In this document: positions 60,570 through 64,000 of the stretch, one piece after another
Position numbering within the stretch: position 1 is the first letter of the stretch
How the letters are laid out: every line of letters begins with the position of its first letter
Source of the DNA: Onthophagus taurus
Taxonomy: Eukaryota > Arthropoda > Insecta > Coleoptera > Scarabaeidae
Reading direction: 5' to 3'
Assembly (NCBI RefSeq): GCF_036711975.1
Contig: NC_091971.1
Coordinates: 27,783,501 to 27,847,500, forward strand
Length of the DNA stretch: 64,000 bases
Notes under the pieces: model-generated
What the model was told of the DNA's origin: nothing
Seen by the model: only the letters and a program-made list of their open reading frames with translations
Database searches by the model: none
Translations under genes and position numbers: made by a program

Positions 60570-61720
60570 CATCTTTTTGAACGATCCCGCTAGCTAACAT
60601 CTTTGTTTGGGCATGTCGTGGCGTAATCAATTATTTATTTATTTGTTTGTTTTGTCCTATATACAACACTTTTAAGCATTTATTTTTGCAATTTTACGAG
60701 TAAAGAATTTAAAAAATTCTTTACACTTATTTATTATTTTAATTTTAAACTTTGTGTTTAGATTTTAATATTAGTACTTAGTTGTGGACATCATTTTATC
60801 TATACATTATTTATATACTTATTTATTAATTTATTTCATATATATTTTTCATCTTTTAGTCGAGGCAAATTTGAGCTTTATGCCACCACTCACCCGACTA
60901 CACTACGTGTATATATTTAAATGTTTTAGACCAGTCATGTCAAAGATATGGCCCGCGGGCTGCATCCGGCCTCCGGGTCGTATCAATAAGGCCCGCGATC
61001 GCAATGTGTCATAGAAAGAAGAATCCTGTTTTTTAGAGCTTTTAGACTTCACTCGATTCCTCTACGGAAGTTTTAAAATGTGCACACTACATTTATAAGT
61101 AATTTCAAAGGCAGCGCGTGGCTAGGTAAGCGAGAGAGACCCTATTAATTTTGTTGAGAACAATAGAATCTTCCACGCGCTTCGAGTCTAGACTAGAACG
61201 TTCCTTATCGATATAAAAGGAGTGCGTCGCCGCAACGTGAGTCAGTTGAGTCGAGTAATCGAAGCGATACGGTCGGAGAAGGATTTTAGTTGTACTGTGA
61301 AGTAGTGATTGTAAAGGTATTGTGCATTTGTTTGTGACGTGCGCGTGCGATATCCATAATTGTTACGATTTTGGCATAATGTCACGTAAAGTTGATACAG
61401 CTCTCCCAAGCAATCATTGTTCCCGGAAAATATGCGAACTAAACTCGGACGAAAATATTTCGGCCAATCAACGTTCAGAATTCAAAAAAGTACACTCTGA
61501 ATTAAAAGTTGTTTGTTTCATCTGACGGCTAGCTACATAACCTCGTTTTTTGCTTGACATCCGCCTTTTCCATTTTCTTTATATTTCACGATTTTTTTGA
61601 GAAAAATCAGTTCTTTTTAGAACTACGCTATGGATATCCCTCCTACTGCATCAACTTCTTCGCAATTAACGTAATTTACGTAAGTCAATAGTGAATGTAA
61701 GGTTAATTCAATTAACAACA
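60570..61720. other. Non-coding stretch with hAT-like terminal motif
   Basis: AT-rich to 60900. Then GATATGGCCCGCGGGCTGCA and CATCCGGCCTCCGGGTCG at 60944-60981 resemble the GGCCCGCGGGCC-type ends of hAT elements. A short ORF at 61379-61525 (MSRKVDTALPSNHCSRKIC) may be a hAT or transposase N-terminal relic. Nothing firmer seen. Confidence 0.35.
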
Positions 61721-61727
61721 TTGAAGA

Positions 61728-63141
61728 TTGAGGAAACTTATCCAGTCACAAGCAAGAAATGTGATTAAAAATGTTATTAAGTTCTTTGACACACAGAAGA
61801 GCAGTGGATCATGGTCATATCCATTAAATAAAGCTACGGAACTCGCAGCTGCTGCTACTGGAGTATCAATTGGCCTTATAAAAAACATTCGCAGGGAAAT
61901 GAAAGTTGTGGGCGCTGCACCGTTGGTTAGCCCCAAAAAGAAACATACCACACCTGCCGTCAACAAAATTCACTTGGATGATATGGATAAGGATATTTTA
62001 CGAAGGACGGTACATAAAAGTTATGTAATTGATCATCAAGTACCAACTGTTAATACATTATTAGTAAAGATGCAAGAGAAAATTAATTATGCAGGACAGC
62101 GAGAGACATTGCGGAAACATTTACATGAAATTGGATTTACTTTCAAAACATGTTCCGATAAAAGAAAACTTTTAATGGAGCGAAGTGGTACAGTAACATG
62201 GAGATCCCAATATCTTCGAATTATGAGGGATAATGATAGGTAAATGATGGCTTTTTTAAACTGCTTTGTAAATTTGGTTCGTTTTTCTCTTAACGTTTTT
62301 AATACCTTTTTCGATTTTCAGAGCCATAAATCCAAAAACGGTCACGTACATAGATGAAACGTACATTCATCCGTCATATGGGGTTTCAAAATGCTGGCAA
62401 AGTGAAACCGAATTAGGCGTTTACAAACAGAACAGAAGTGGACAACATTACATTATTGTACATGCAGGTGGTGAATATGGCTTCGTTCCAAATGCATTAC
62501 TCACGTTTAAATCTCAGAGTAAATCAAGTGATTATCATGATGACATGAATCATAAAAACTTTATGCAGTGGTTAGAAACCAAGTTAATCCCCAACTTACC
62601 TCCAAATGGATTAATTGTAATGGATAATGCCTCATACCACAGTGCTCAAATAAATAAACCACCTACACAAGCCACTCGTAAGGACTCAATTATTAAATGG
62701 CTACAAATGCAACGAATTCCCATAACGTCGGAAATGAGGAAAGCGGAGTTGCTTGAATTGGTTAAGGCTAAGCAACATACAAAAACCTATTATGTTGATG
62801 AATTGTTGAAAGAGCATGGTCATACTGTTGTGCGATTGCCACCATACCATTGCGAATTAAATCCAATTGAAAATGTGTGGAGTATAATGAAGCATAAAGT
62901 GGCGATGAGAAATGTTGATCAAAAAAATGCTAATATCGAAGCCTTTATACAAGAAGCTGTCGCTGAAATTACGCCAAACTACTGGCAGAAGTATTGCGAT
63001 AATGCACGAAAGATAAGGGAGGAGTTCTGGGAACAAGACGGCCTCTTGGATGATGTACTTGAGAAAATGACATTCACCGTCAATAGAGATTCTTCTAGAG
63101 AAGATTCTATCTATTCATCATCAACGGATGATGAATGTTAA
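61728..63141 (+). CDS. Tc1/mariner-superfamily transposase, DD82E (Sailor-like), one intron
   Basis: Exon 1 runs to about 62239 and ends RIMRDND. A donor GTAAATGATG and an acceptor TTTCGATTTTCAG (about 62321) bound an 80-bp intron. Exon 2 starts AINPKTVTYIDETYIHPSYG. The HTH region lies in exon 1 (ATELAAAATGVSIGLIKNIR). The catalytic core shows YIDETYIH (Asp), VMDNASYHS (Asp) and HCELNPIENVWSIMK (Glu), with 81 residues between the last Asp and Glu. That spacing matches what has been described as the DD82E/Sailor family, with an inserted helical segment. Exon 1 lacks a clear ATG (the frame opens at TTG 61728), so the true start or a first exon is unsettled. Exon 2 is uninterrupted to 63141. 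Confidence 0.8.
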
Positions 63142-63860
63142 TGCTTTAAATAATAATAATAAAATTTACTTAGAAAGAAAATAAATATTTTTACAATACA
63201 GGTTTACGGAATAATAATCGACTTATTCCGAAAGCTTGGATTAGAAATAAAGAAACGTTTGGATTAGAAATAAATAAATTTTATGCCATTAATTTTTAAT
63301 GTTTACTTATTGAACCGAAACTATTGAAATGGTGATTATACCAAACTTTATTTTTCCTATGTTTTTTTCAATTATATGATGCAAATGAAAACTTAATTTA
63401 TATTCATTGTATCAAACGCAAAAAAAGAAATCTAATTTACTGCCCATATACTTTTGCCTCTGAATGTACCTGCAGGGACATGTTAAATTCCCCAGGGACA
63501 ATGATTGCTTGGGAGAGCTATACAACCAAACACAAAATTCACACACATCTTTGCACATTTCACCCAAAAGGCATTTACATTACTACCTACAATAATACAC
63601 TTACATGGTGTCAAGCAAAACATATCTGAGTATTTGTTACGTGGCAAAAATGCGTACTCAGATATATTTTGTGACGCACATTAACACCATATCAAAGATT
63701 TTATTTCAATATTTGTCAATATTTTACTATTTTATTATGTTAAAATAATTAACAATATTTTAAGTGGCAAAGATTCGCGATACGTAAATTTAGACCATTT
63801 AACATGCATATCAATCATATTTAAAAAAAATTAAAATTAAGAAAAGAATACCTTAATTAA
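63142..63860. other. Non-coding stretch downstream of transposase
   Basis: AT-rich, with AATAAA soon after the stop (63180-63185). A hairpin near 63617-63704 (AAAACATATCTGAGTA and its near complement, within outer GGTGT...ACACC) may mark a MITE. GTGTCAAGCAAAA (63608) is a near inverted match to TTTTGCTTGACAT (61547), possible ends of the transposon. Confidence 0.4.
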
Positions 63861-63942
63861 CACTTTCGCGTAAACTGTGATTTCGATAGTACACCCGTAA
63901 ACGGACCAATTGACTGCATATATAGTTCTGTCCGCGAAAGTG
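63861..63942. mobile_element. 82-bp piggyBac-type MITE
   Basis: Ends CACTTTCGCG and CGCGAAAGTG with TTAA directly on both sides (63857-63860, 63943-63946). No coding capacity. Confidence 0.75.
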
Positions 63943-64000
63943 TTAATATTAGTTGAACTAAAATTAGAACTAAAACTAACACTAAGAACTTACGGGTTTT

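Noticed and set aside
1..64000. CRISPR arrays, bacterial operons, rRNA or tRNA genes.
   Set aside because: No regularly spaced repeats, Shine-Dalgarno-led operons or recognisable RNA genes were seen; the tandem repeats present are TIR or leader duplications.

Overview
The window is AT-rich eukaryotic nuclear DNA, almost certainly from an insect. The evidence is metazoan transposon families (pogo, piggyBac, P/THAP9, Tc1, BEL, R2- and CR1/Jockey-like LINEs, Polintons), short GT-AG introns and TIR-bounded MITEs. No ordinary single-copy host gene, rRNA or tRNA was found. Nearly everything is mobile DNA, and the elements sit inside one another with target-site duplications (TSDs) that can be read.

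Layout. 1-1292 is a decayed integrase gene (KRBA2/Ginger-like). 1860-2526 plus 20461-20829 is one broken gene (DUF7869-like family). It is split by a pogo-type transposon at 2527-20458 (TA duplicated). The pogo transposase is itself split by a 15-kb Polinton/Maverick (adintovirus-like) element, copy 1, at 3519-18516 (TSD AATGTT). 22.6-30.1 kb is a graveyard: a BEL integrase tail, a third and more diverged Polinton DNA polymerase, P/THAP9 transposase pieces, and a Tc1 element at 26904-28295. 30.1-60.6 kb is a non-LTR retrotransposon ORF1 split by Polinton copy 2 at 30959-58891 (27.9 kb, TSD ACCGTG), followed by an R2-like reverse transcriptase relic. Copy 2 has absorbed a MITE, a Ty3/gypsy retrotransposon, a second MITE, a LINE, a small insertion, a piggyBac element and a Phantom/Mutator-like transposon. 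61.7-63.1 kb is a DD82E (Sailor-like) Tc1/mariner transposase.

Polinton gene plan, shared by both copies. The leftward block reads, in transcription order: a phospholipase A2-like/pVI-like protein, an adenovirus-type cysteine protease, a penton-like minor capsid protein, a small basic protein, the major capsid protein, and two unknown genes. The rightward block reads: packaging ATPase, a conserved protein of unknown function, a coiled-coil fibre-like protein, an integrase with chromodomain, a protein-primed DNA polymerase B, and a small ORF. Together these are virion assembly, genome packaging, integration and replication functions. Copy 1 keeps uninterrupted capsid, protease, ATPase and polymerase frames but has lost its integrase by deletion. 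Copy 2 keeps a broken integrase and many disabled genes.

Most interesting points. (1) A canonical A_AAA_AAC slippery heptamer lies one codon before the stop of the phospholipase-like gene in both copies, and the protease lies in the -1 frame with no early AUG. This suggests the protease is made as a -1 frameshift fusion. (2) The LTR retrotransposon is Ty3/gypsy-like in sequence but has integrase upstream of reverse transcriptase, the copia-like order described for the Gmr1 group. (3) Each Polinton terminus begins with a palindrome of about 380 bp that could fold into a hairpin.
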